From CAZEVY01 sp964515555 (lineage in GTDB: Bacteria; Acidobacteriota; Terriglobia; Bryobacterales; Bryobacteraceae), in contig CAZEVY010000082.1 in the NCBI GenBank assembly GCA_964515555.1, positions 1-24,302 on the forward strand: a stretch of 24,302 bases of DNA. The letters run 5' to 3'. Each line of letters starts with the position of its first letter. Position 1 is the stretch's first letter. The position numbers were made by a program, and so were the translations under genes. Shown here piece by piece: positions 15,774-22,264 of this stretch. The notes under the pieces were generated by a model that was not told the origin of the DNA, made no database searches, and was given only the letters and a program-made list of their open reading frames with translations.

Positions 15774-16991
15774 ATGTCCGAGCGACTGCCCCGTCTGCGC
15801 CTCAACCTCGACTTCATGCCGAGCCCCGTGGCCGAGCGTCCCGGCCTGCTGATCCGCGATCCTTATCATTACTCCGACGCCACGCTCATCATCCCGCCGC
15901 CGCTGGTCGAGAGCCTGCGGCACTTCGACGGCGAGTCCACCGACCTCGACCTTCGCGAAACTCTCGCACGCATCACCGGCGACCTGTCGGTCGGCGACCT
16001 GGTGCGTCATCTCACCGAGACGCTGAGCGCCGCGGGCTTCCTGGAGGACGACGCCTACCTGGTGCTGCGCGACGGCAAGCGGCGCGAGTTCGCCGATGCG
16101 CCGGTGCGCGCGGCGGCGCATGCCGGTTCGGCGTACCCGGAGGAGGCCGAGCCGTTGCGCGGCCTGCTCAACGAGCGGCTCGGCACCATCAACGCGCGGC
16201 AGGACGGCGTCGTCGGGATCGCCGCGCCGCACGTGAGTCCGGACGGCGGATGGGAGAGCTACGCGGCCGCCTACCGGAGCCTGGGGGCGCACTACGCCGA
16301 CCGCGTCTTCGTCGTGCTGGGCACCTCGCACTACGGCGAGCCGGACCGCTTCGGCCTGACACGCAAGTCCTTCGCGACGCCCATCGGCGAGGCGCGTACC
16401 GAGACCACCCTGGTCGACTGGCTGGCCGAGCGCGGCGGCGACGCCGTCGAGATGGAGGATTACTGCCATTCGACCGAGCATTCCATCGAATTTCAGGTGC
16501 TGTTTCTGATGCATTTGTTCGGCCCCGACGTGCGCATTCTTCCGATTCTGTGCGGACCCTACGCCCGGGGCTTGTTCGGCGACGGGCTGCCGGAGGAGGA
16601 CGAGGGCGTGCGGCGTTTTCTCGACGCCCTCGGCGAACTCGGCGCGAAGGAGCGCGGGCGCCTGATGTGGGTGCTCGGCGTCGACATGGCGCACATGGGC
16701 CGGCGCTACGGCGATCCGTTCGAGGCGCGCGCCGGCGCCGGGATCATGCGCGAGGTGGAGGAGCGCGATCGGGGGCGCATCGACCGCATCGCGGCTTGCG
16801 ATGCGGCGGGTTTTTGGGAACTGGTCAAGCGGAATCGCGACGACCTGAAATGGTGCGGGTCGGCGCCGTTCTACACGTTCCTGCGGGCCATGCCGGGCGT
16901 GCGCGGCAGTTTGCTGGCGTACCAGCAATGGAACATCGATGAGCAGAGTGTGGTGAGTTTCGCGGGAATGGCGTTCCGGGATTCCGGTTAG
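15774..16991 (+). CDS. amrB: AmmeMemoRadiSam system protein B (MEMO family)
   Basis: This 405-residue protein has a MEMO domain from about residue 112 on: GIAAPHVSPDGGWESY (H153), VLGTSHYG (H186), HSTEHSIEFQVLFL, VDMAHMGRRYGD and WCGSAPFYTFL (C361). H153, H186 and C361 look equivalent to the metal-binding His, His and Cys of human MEMO1. An N-terminal extension of about 110 residues (RDPYHYSDATLIIPPPLV, then a small helical region) is not part of MEMO. The family is often encoded with an AMMECR1-like protein and a radical SAM enzyme, but neither is in this window. AGGGG lies 5 bases before ATG 15774. The biochemical function of bacterial members is not settled. Confidence 0.9.
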   Translation: MSERLPRLRLNLDFMPSPVAERPGLLIRDPYHYSDATLIIPPPLVESLRHFDGESTDLDLRETLARITGDLSVGDLVRHLTETLSAAGFLEDDAYLVLRDGKRREFADAPVRAAAHAGSAYPEEAEPLRGLLNERLGTINARQDGVVGIAAPHVSPDGGWESYAAAYRSLGAHYADRVFVVLGTSHYGEPDRFGLTRKSFATPIGEARTETTLVDWLAERGGDAVEMEDYCHSTEHSIEFQVLFLMHLFGPDVRILPILCGPYARGLFGDGLPEEDEGVRRFLDALGELGAKERGRLMWVLGVDMAHMGRRYGDPFEARAGAGIMREVEERDRGRIDRIAACDAAGFWELVKRNRDDLKWCGSAPFYTFLRAMPGVRGSLLAYQQWNIDEQSVVSFAGMAFRDSG

Positions 16992-17043
16992 CCCGCAGGA
17001 GCGGGGCGCCCGCATTCATCCTGGTTCGCACGAGTGTCCTTGA

Positions 17044-17406
17044 TCAGCCCCAATTACTGAGGAACTCGGCCTGGTTCCGCATTCCTTCCGCGGAAATCGC
17101 CGTCCGAAGATGCAAGATGCGGCGCAACTGCTCACCCACCGAGAATCTCTGTTGCGGCCCTAGAATGATTCCGGCGTGTTCCCGCCCGGCGGCGGTCCAC
17201 TCCGTGTGAAGCCGATAGAAATCCGAGGCGTTGAACGAGTATAGGACGCACCCGTTTTCGGCGGCAAAGGCCAAGTGCTCAGCGTCGGATGTCTCGCCGA
17301 GACCGGCATCCAAAGCCGTGATTACAATAACGCCACGAGAACGCAGCGCCGCGACAAGGTCGCTGTCCATCGCGTCTTCGTCGATGTAGATTCTGACCTG
17401 GCTCAC
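17044..17406 (-). CDS. PIN-like (DUF5615) toxin-type protein
   Basis: This 120-residue protein has a DUF5615/PIN-like pattern: IYIDEDAMDSDLVAALRSRG near the start, then TSDAEHLAFAAENGCVLYS and N-x-SDF. Acidic residues fall where PIN-type nucleases place theirs (the DED near the N-terminus, D and E of SDAEH, D of SDF). It is expected to be the toxin of a DUF433/DUF5615 pair and could act as an RNase. It starts with GTG, 9 bases after the antitoxin stop. The toxin role is inferred from family and pairing. A short G+C hairpin (17001-17013) lies after its stop, without a T tract. Confidence 0.85.
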   Translation of the reverse strand: MSQVRIYIDEDAMDSDLVAALRSRGVIVITALDAGLGETSDAEHLAFAAENGCVLYSFNASDFYRLHTEWTAAGREHAGIILGPQQRFSVGEQLRRILHLRTAISAEGMRNQAEFLSNWG

Positions 17407-17415
17407 ATCCGAGGA

Positions 17416-17697
17416 TCAGCGCTTGTGCCGTGCTTCGAGTGCCGCGGTTTCGCGCATCTCGGATTCCAGGTCCGCGTCGATTTCTTCCTGATTGGCGTGG
17501 TAGTAAGCCAGGGCAGCATGAATCTGCGCCAGCGTCAGATGGCCGAATTTGCGCGCGATTTCTTCAGGAATCAGCCCAGTGTTGTGCCACTGTGCGACCC
17601 GGCGAACCGTGACTCCGGTCCCCGCGATGCACGGCCGGCCGCCGCGAATCTCTGGGCGACGCGAGATTAAGCTGCCTATCTCTGTGACGGTTGCCAT
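17416..17697 (-). CDS. DUF433 antitoxin-type DNA-binding protein
   Basis: This small protein of 93 residues has the DUF433 signature: a winged-helix region with RRPEIRGGRPCIAGTGVTV, then VAQWHNTGLIPEEIARKF and LTLAQIHAALAYYHANQEEID. The last part ends in a charged tail that could wrap the toxin. I chose ATG 17697, which yields MATVTEIGSLI; an in-frame GTG at 17718 would add seven residues but overlaps the likely promoter. It is probably the antitoxin and autorepressor of the pair. Confidence 0.87.
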   Translation of the reverse strand: MATVTEIGSLISRRPEIRGGRPCIAGTGVTVRRVAQWHNTGLIPEEIARKFGHLTLAQIHAALAYYHANQEEIDADLESEMRETAALEARHKR

Positions 17698-17705
17698 CGA
17701 TGTTA

Positions 17706-17711
17706 AGTATA
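17706..17711 (-). promoter_or_regulatory. Possible -10 box for the toxin-antitoxin pair
   Basis: TATACT reads on the minus strand between the TPR gene stop and the DUF433 ATG, 8 bases before the start codon. This would give a leaderless or nearly leaderless transcript. No good -35 is seen at 16-18 bases. Confidence 0.35.
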
Positions 17712-17721
17712 GCGCCACATG

Positions 17722-18591
17722 CTACTGACACGCCCCCCGACTCAACTCCGCCTCCGCCGCGATGTAGCCGAACGCGCTCCAGGTGCGCTCCTCCACCACC
17801 TTCCGATAGAGCGCGCACGCCTCCGCCAGCCGTCCCTCGATCCAGTGGTGATTCGCCAGCGCGTAGCCCAGCGTCGAGAACTGGTTCCCCGTGACGCCCT
17901 CCAGCACCTGCACCTCGGTGCGTAGTCCCTTGTAATGGAGCAGCGACCGATAGTACGTCTCGTTCGACCCCACCTTCATCCCTTCGCGGACCGTCCCGAG
18001 CAGCGCCGACGCCTCGGCGTGGCGCCCCGCGCGGCGCAGCGCCCGATACCGCCACTCCAGCATCGCCACGCGCGAGTTGTCGTCGGCCGAGGAGTCGGCG
18101 CACGACCGGAATCCCTCCGGCAGCTTCGCGGGAGCCGTCTGCGCGAGGCACTTCGCATACACCTCCGCCGCCGCCGCGTAGCGGCCCTGGAGATAGTACG
18201 CCAGCGCGAGATGATACGCGACGTCGAAGCTCGCCGGCGCCAGCTTCCAGGCCCGCTCCAGGTCGGCCGACGCCGGCGCGAACTGCCTGGTCGAAATGTA
18301 GCGGTGACCGCGATAGCGCAGGATGCGGAAGTCGTCGGGCGCGAGCGCGAGGGCGCGCGTATAGAGGTCGATCGACTCGCGGTAGCGCCACACCTCGTCG
18401 CGGGCGCGCGCGGCGGCGAGCAGCAGATTCACGTTCTGCGAGTCGGCGGCCAGCGCCTCGTCGGCTTTGGCGACCGCGCCCTTGGCGTCGGGCTCGGCGA
18501 AGAGCACCTTGCCGAGCGGCGACGTCATCTCGGGCGCGGGCGGACCGGCGGTTTCCTGCGCCAGGGCCAGGGCGAGAATCAACGTCGTCAT
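17722..18591 (-). CDS. Secreted TPR-repeat protein
   Basis: This 289-residue protein has a short hydrophobic N-terminus (MTTLILALALAQ), probably a signal peptide. Several tetratricopeptide repeats follow, for example WRYRESIDLYTRALALAPDD, FAPASADLERAWKLAP and GRYAAAAEVYAKCLAQ. The C-terminal part (ALANHHWIEGRLAEAC, YRKVVEERTW, IAAEAELSRG) looks like further degenerate repeats. TPRs mediate protein contacts; no catalytic domain is visible. Its ATG overlaps the stop of the upstream S9 peptidase (ATGA), so the two are co-translated and may act together. Confidence 0.88.
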   Translation of the reverse strand: MTTLILALALAQETAGPPAPEMTSPLGKVLFAEPDAKGAVAKADEALAADSQNVNLLLAAARARDEVWRYRESIDLYTRALALAPDDFRILRYRGHRYISTRQFAPASADLERAWKLAPASFDVAYHLALAYYLQGRYAAAAEVYAKCLAQTAPAKLPEGFRSCADSSADDNSRVAMLEWRYRALRRAGRHAEASALLGTVREGMKVGSNETYYRSLLHYKGLRTEVQVLEGVTGNQFSTLGYALANHHWIEGRLAEACALYRKVVEERTWSAFGYIAAEAELSRGACQ

Positions 18592-19583
18592 GGGACCTTT
18601 CCCTCCGGTTTCAGATACCGCGCGAGGAACCGGTAGATCTCCGCGCGCGACTCACGGGCGAGTTTCGTGTCGAGCCGGTTGAAGGCGTGCCCGCCCGGCG
18701 CTGCCTCGTAGATCTTGTGCTCGAACTGCTTCCCCGCGGCCTGGAGCGCGGCGATCAGGCGCCGCACTTCGAGGACATTCACGTCCTCGTCGATTGTGTT
18801 CGAGTGGATCAGCAGCGGCGTGCGCAGTTTCGCCACGTGCGTCACCGGCGACCGCCGCAGATACTCCTCGACGTTCTGCTCGGCCGTGCGTCCGATGTGA
18901 TAGGGCGCCGAGAACTGCCGCCGATAGCCGTCGCTCTTGTAGCCCATGCGCGCCACCAGGTCGCTGACAGGCACTCCCGCGTAGGCCACCGCGTACGCCT
19001 CCGGATGCTCGAAGATGTTCATCAGCGCGATCATGCCGCCGTGGCTCCAGCCGATGACGCCGACGCGCGCCGGATCGATGAACGCGTGCGTTTCGAGCAT
19101 CCAGTTTCGGCCGGCGAGCACGTCGTCATTCTCGCGGCCGCCGTAGTCGATCAGCTCGTAGTAGCGCTGCCCGTAACCGGTCGATCCGCGATAGTCGGGT
19201 GCGAGGACGGCGTAGCCCTGCTCGATCATCTCGCGGACGATGTGCGCCGAGCCGGTCGAAAAGTTGGCGTGCACGCCGCCGTGGACGAACACCAGCAGCG
19301 GATGCCGTCGCGCGCGGTCGAGCTTCCGTGGGATGAAGGTGTAGGCCGGCACGATGACCGGATTGGTGGCGCCCTGTCCGGTGGGGTTGGGGATGCGCGC
19401 CGGAGGCAGGCTGGTGTATTGGACCTGGTCGACCTCGGCGATGTCGGAGAGCTGCAATCGCCACTGGAGGTCGTCGATGGCCTTGCGGGTCATGGCGGCG
19501 GAGTGGTCGAATCCGGGTGTCGCGGGCGGGGACGGGGTCTGGGCGGCCAGCGGCAGGGCGGCGAGCAGGATCAGTCGGCGCAT
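18588..19583 (-). CDS. Secreted S9-family alpha/beta hydrolase (prolyl oligopeptidase-like)
   Basis: This 331-residue protein has a signal peptide (MRRLILLAALPLAAQ) and the catalytic domain of S9 peptidases. Motifs are the oxyanion strand LLVFVHGGVHANF, APDYRGSTGYGQRYYE, nucleophile S180 in GWSHGGM, an acid at D265 or D267 (SNTIDEDVNV) and H299 (PGGHAFNR). It lacks the beta-propeller that gates typical S9 enzymes (the other S9 gene, 22224-24260, has it), so it may be an esterase or accept larger substrates. It is probably periplasmic or secreted. It is the first gene of a minus-strand group that continues into the TPR gene by a 4-base overlap. Confidence 0.9.
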   Translation of the reverse strand: MRRLILLAALPLAAQTPSPPATPGFDHSAAMTRKAIDDLQWRLQLSDIAEVDQVQYTSLPPARIPNPTGQGATNPVIVPAYTFIPRKLDRARRHPLLVFVHGGVHANFSTGSAHIVREMIEQGYAVLAPDYRGSTGYGQRYYELIDYGGRENDDVLAGRNWMLETHAFIDPARVGVIGWSHGGMIALMNIFEHPEAYAVAYAGVPVSDLVARMGYKSDGYRRQFSAPYHIGRTAEQNVEEYLRRSPVTHVAKLRTPLLIHSNTIDEDVNVLEVRRLIAALQAAGKQFEHKIYEAAPGGHAFNRLDTKLARESRAEIYRFLARYLKPEGKVP

Positions 19584-19620
19584 CCCCTCAGTGTAGGGGA
19601 ATGAACGGGCGGAAAAGCGA

Positions 19621-19644
19621 GACCCCGAGCCGAAGCTCGGGGTC
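19621..19644 (-). terminator. Strong hairpin with UUCG loop (terminator-like)
   Basis: GACCCCGAGC (19621-19630) pairs perfectly with 19635-19644 around a 4-base loop. On the minus strand the loop is TTCG closed by C-G, a very stable tetraloop common in terminators, followed a few bases on by TTTT. On the plus strand it is followed only by TTT. It lies just upstream of the leftward S9 gene, so it may block read-through from the right or act as a leader attenuator. Confidence 0.5.
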
Positions 19645-19657
19645 TTTGAGAGGGGTC

Positions 19658-19711
19658 AGCGGCGATCTGGGAGGTCGCCGCTACGGTTGGTATTAAGTCG
19701 GGAACGACTTA
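19658..19711. repeat. Two further perfect hairpins
   Basis: AGCGGCGA (19658-19665) pairs with TCGCCGCT (19675-19682). TAAGTCG (19694-19700) pairs with CGACTTA (19705-19711) around a GGAA loop. Together with 19621-19644 they make three adjacent stem-loops in the 272-base gap between divergent genes. Confidence 0.6.
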
Positions 19712-19855
19712 GTTGTTCCCATTCTCGCACACGCTCCGGACTGTCCGCAACTGCATCAGCTCGTCCCTGGAACCGGTCGCGCAAAGGCTCTCGAAACCGA
19801 GGGGGCTTGACTCGCGTCCCAGAGACGAGGACCATAACAGTTGAGGGGGTGTTCC

Positions 19856-20614
19856 GTGAAGCTTCGGCTCCTGATCGCCATCGCGGCGGCCGCATCGGCC
19901 CCGGCGTTCGCCCAGTCGATTATCAGCGCCAAGGCGGGCCTGATCCACAAGGTGGAAGGCAAGGTCCTNNNNNNNNNNNNNNNNNNNNNNNNNNNNNNNN
20001 NNNNNNNNNNNNNNNNNNNNNNNNNNNNNNNNNNNNNNNNNNNNNNNNNNNNNNNNNNNNNNNNNNNNGCCGAGCTGACGCGCGGCGCGTCGTCGCTCAT
20101 GATGACCCGGGGCCGCTTCGTTTCCCTCGACGAGCCGGTGCTGGCGGCGCGCAAGTTCGACCCTTCGATCGGCGACTCGCTGTATCGCTGGAGCTCGCGG
20201 CGCTCCGGCTACATCGCGACCGCGAACATCTCGGCGGCGCGCATGGTGCGCGACGGATCGTACTCGTTCACGCGGTCGTCGTGGTTCTGGAATCCCTACC
20301 TCGGCATGATGACGTTCGTCCCGATGACCGGGAGCATCTACAGCCCGTTCGGCTGGAACTACTGGAGTCCGCGGACGGTGTACGTCCTCTACCAGCCGCG
20401 GCCCGTGTACTCCTCCGCGTTCGCCGGCGGCGGCCCGAGCGGTCCGGTGTTCAATCCGTCGCTCGGCTACAACACGCAAAGCGGACGAAGCTATAACCCG
20501 CCCGCGGCGGCATCGTCGCCCGGCCCGTCGGCGGCCCCGGCCCCCGCGGCCAGCCCGCGATCGGGCGAAGCTTCCAGCGGACGCGGCGGCGGTGGCGGTG
20601 GCAGAGGCAACTGA
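19856..20614 (+). CDS. FecR-domain secreted protein (interrupted by assembly gap)
   Basis: It starts at GTG 19856, with GAGGGGG about 7 bases upstream. The protein has a signal peptide (KLRLLIAIAAAASAPAFAQ) and then SIISAKAGLIHKVEGKV, the opening of a FecR-like domain. The sequence is lost to N at 19969-20068. After the gap it continues with SLYRWSSRRSGYIATANIS, a Trp/Tyr/Pro-rich stretch (SWFWNPYLGMMTFVP, YSPFGWNYWSP) and a low-complexity Pro/Ala/Gly tail. The architecture resembles secreted FecR-domain proteins I know from Acidobacteriota. In those the missing FecR part is longer than the 33 residues the gap allows, so the gap size is probably a placeholder. The function is unknown; it is likely a cell-surface or periplasmic structural protein. 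Confidence 0.78.
   Translation: MKLRLLIAIAAAASAPAFAQSIISAKAGLIHKVEGKVXXXXXXXXXXXXXXXXXXXXXXXXXXXXXXXXXXAELTRGASSLMMTRGRFVSLDEPVLAARKFDPSIGDSLYRWSSRRSGYIATANISAARMVRDGSYSFTRSSWFWNPYLGMMTFVPMTGSIYSPFGWNYWSPRTVYVLYQPRPVYSSAFAGGGPSGPVFNPSLGYNTQSGRSYNPPAAASSPGPSAAPAPAASPRSGEASSGRGGGGGGRGN
19969..20068. other. Assembly gap (100 N)
   Basis: Exactly 100 N, the conventional size for a gap of unknown length. It falls inside the FecR-domain gene; its true size is unknown. Confidence 0.99.
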
Positions 20615-20948
20615 CCTGCGCCGCTTCACGGCGGGACCGGATCCCTGGGGCAAGACCTGGGCGGTCGACTTCGGCTGGCTCCAGACGGCCGTTTCCATCC
20701 GGCACAGCGACTCGGTGGACGTGAAGTTCTTCCTCCACGACGGCGAGCGCCGCAGCGAGAAAGTGCTCGCCCTGCCGCACCCCGATCTGTTGGCCGTGAG
20801 CGAGGCTGCCGGCAAGCCGCTCACGGATCCCTGGTGCATGAAGCTGGCCGGCGACCACATTCGCTACATGATCGAGACCGGCGAGGACATGGAGAAGACG
20901 CTGGTCACCGTGCCGCGCACCGCACTCGATCGCTACGCCCGCCAGTGA
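20592..20948 (+). CDS. Small conserved-looking protein of unknown function
   Basis: This protein of about 118 residues has no domain that I recognise. Its start (GTG 20592 or 20598) lies inside the Gly-rich 3' end of the FecR gene, and its stop overlaps the next gene (GTGA), so it is part of a coupled chain. The sequence is mixed alpha/beta in character (WAVDFGWLQTAVSIRHSDSVDVKFFL), soluble and without a signal peptide or membrane segment. Base composition and codon use look like the neighbours, and the tight overlaps on both sides argue for a real gene. Confidence 0.7.
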   Translation: MAVAEATDLRRFTAGPDPWGKTWAVDFGWLQTAVSIRHSDSVDVKFFLHDGERRSEKVLALPHPDLLAVSEAAGKPLTDPWCMKLAGDHIRYMIETGEDMEKTLVTVPRTALDRYARQ

Positions 20949-22264
20949 TCCGGCGCGCGATCCTCTTCCTGCTCGCTCTTTCCGGCCTCGCGGAAGACTG
21001 GCCCGAATGGCGTGGGCGCGGACGCCTGGGCGTCTGGCGCGAATCCGGCATCGTCGAAAAGTTTCCCGCCGAAGGCGTGCCGATCCGCTGGCGCACGCCG
21101 ATTCGCGCGGGATACTCGGGACCTTCCGCCGCCGGGGGCCGGGTCTTCGTCACCGACTACGCCGCGGGTGTCGAGCGCGCGCTCGCGCTCGATGAGCGTA
21201 CCGGCCGCATTCTGTGGACTCGCGAATGGCCCGCCGACTATCGCGGCCTGGACTACGCTTCCGGTCCGCGCGCGACCCCGACGGTCGATGGCGACCGAGT
21301 CTACGTACTCGGCGCCATGGGCGCGCTGCTGTGTCTGCGAGTCTCCGACGGTGTCGTCGTGTGGTCGAACGATTTCCGCCGCGATTTCGGCGCAGAGATT
21401 CCGGCGTGGGGGATGTCGGCGGCGCCGCTGGTGGACGGCGAACGCGTGATCGCCGTGGCCGCGGGAAAGCCGGACGCCAAGGTGGTCGCCTTCGACAAGC
21501 GCACGGGGCGCGAGCTGTGGCGGGCTCTCTCGTCGGTCGACTCCGAGCCGGGCTACTCGCAGCCGATTCTCGTGGATTCCGGCGGCCGGAGGCAGTTCGT
21601 CGTCTGGCACGCGGGCGGCGTGTCGTCGCTCGACCCGGCGACGGGCGCGGTGCACTGGGAGTTTCCGTTCCGCGTGCGCATGAACACGCCCATCGCGACT
21701 CCGGTCGCGGCCGGCCCGTATTTGCTGGTCTCGCAGTTCTTCAACGGGTCGCGGATGCTGCGGATGTCGGCCGAGGCGCCGCGCGCCGAGCTGGCGTGGC
21801 GCGGAATGAGCGAGAACGAAACGTCGAGCGACGGCCTGCACGCACTCATCGGAACGCCGGCCATCGACGGCGAGTATGTGTACGGCATCTGTAGCTACGG
21901 CCAGCTCCGCTGCCTGAAGCTCTCGACAGGGGAGCGCGTCTGGGAATCGCAGGAGGTGACACGCGAGCGAGCGCGCAACGTCACCGCCCACCTGGTGCGG
22001 CACGGCGATCGCTGGATCTTCTTTAACGATCGGGGTGAGCTGGTGCTGGCGCGCCTGTCGCCGGACGGCTACCGCGAGATCTCCCGCGCGAAGCTGATTC
22101 GTCCGACGTCGCCCGCGGGCGGCCGCCGCGAGCTCGGCGCCGTGGTGTGGGCGCATCCCGCGTTCGCCAACGGGCACGCCATCGCGCGCAATGACGAGGA
22201 AATCCTCGGCGCCGACCTGCGCGTTACTTCTTCAGATACCGGTCGAACCACGCCAGCTCGTTGA
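20945..22264 (+). CDS. Secreted PQQ-like beta-propeller protein
   Basis: This 439-residue protein has a signal peptide (VIRRAILFLLALSGLAEDW) and then WPEWRGRGRLGVW, the usual entry to a PQQ-like propeller. Repeats carry the blade signature AxDxxTGxxxW: ALALDERTGRILWTREW, VVAFDKRTGRELWRAL, VSSLDPATGAVHWEFPF, RCLKLSTGERVWESQ. No dehydrogenase catalytic residues are evident, so it is likely a non-enzymatic or scaffold propeller; cofactor binding is not shown. The GTG start at 20945 overlaps the upstream stop by 4 bases. The 3' end extends 41 bases into the convergent S9 gene and codes for a tail (VTSSDTGRTTPAR) that may be an accretion. Confidence 0.88.
   Translation: MIRRAILFLLALSGLAEDWPEWRGRGRLGVWRESGIVEKFPAEGVPIRWRTPIRAGYSGPSAAGGRVFVTDYAAGVERALALDERTGRILWTREWPADYRGLDYASGPRATPTVDGDRVYVLGAMGALLCLRVSDGVVVWSNDFRRDFGAEIPAWGMSAAPLVDGERVIAVAAGKPDAKVVAFDKRTGRELWRALSSVDSEPGYSQPILVDSGGRRQFVVWHAGGVSSLDPATGAVHWEFPFRVRMNTPIATPVAAGPYLLVSQFFNGSRMLRMSAEAPRAELAWRGMSENETSSDGLHALIGTPAIDGEYVYGICSYGQLRCLKLSTGERVWESQEVTRERARNVTAHLVRHGDRWIFFNDRGELVLARLSPDGYREISRAKLIRPTSPAGGRRELGAVVWAHPAFANGHAIARNDEEILGADLRVTSSDTGRTTPAR

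Noticed and set aside
17001..17013. Terminator between the MEMO gene and the PIN-like gene
   Set aside because: Only a 5-bp stem (GCGGG/CCCGC) with no T tract on either strand.
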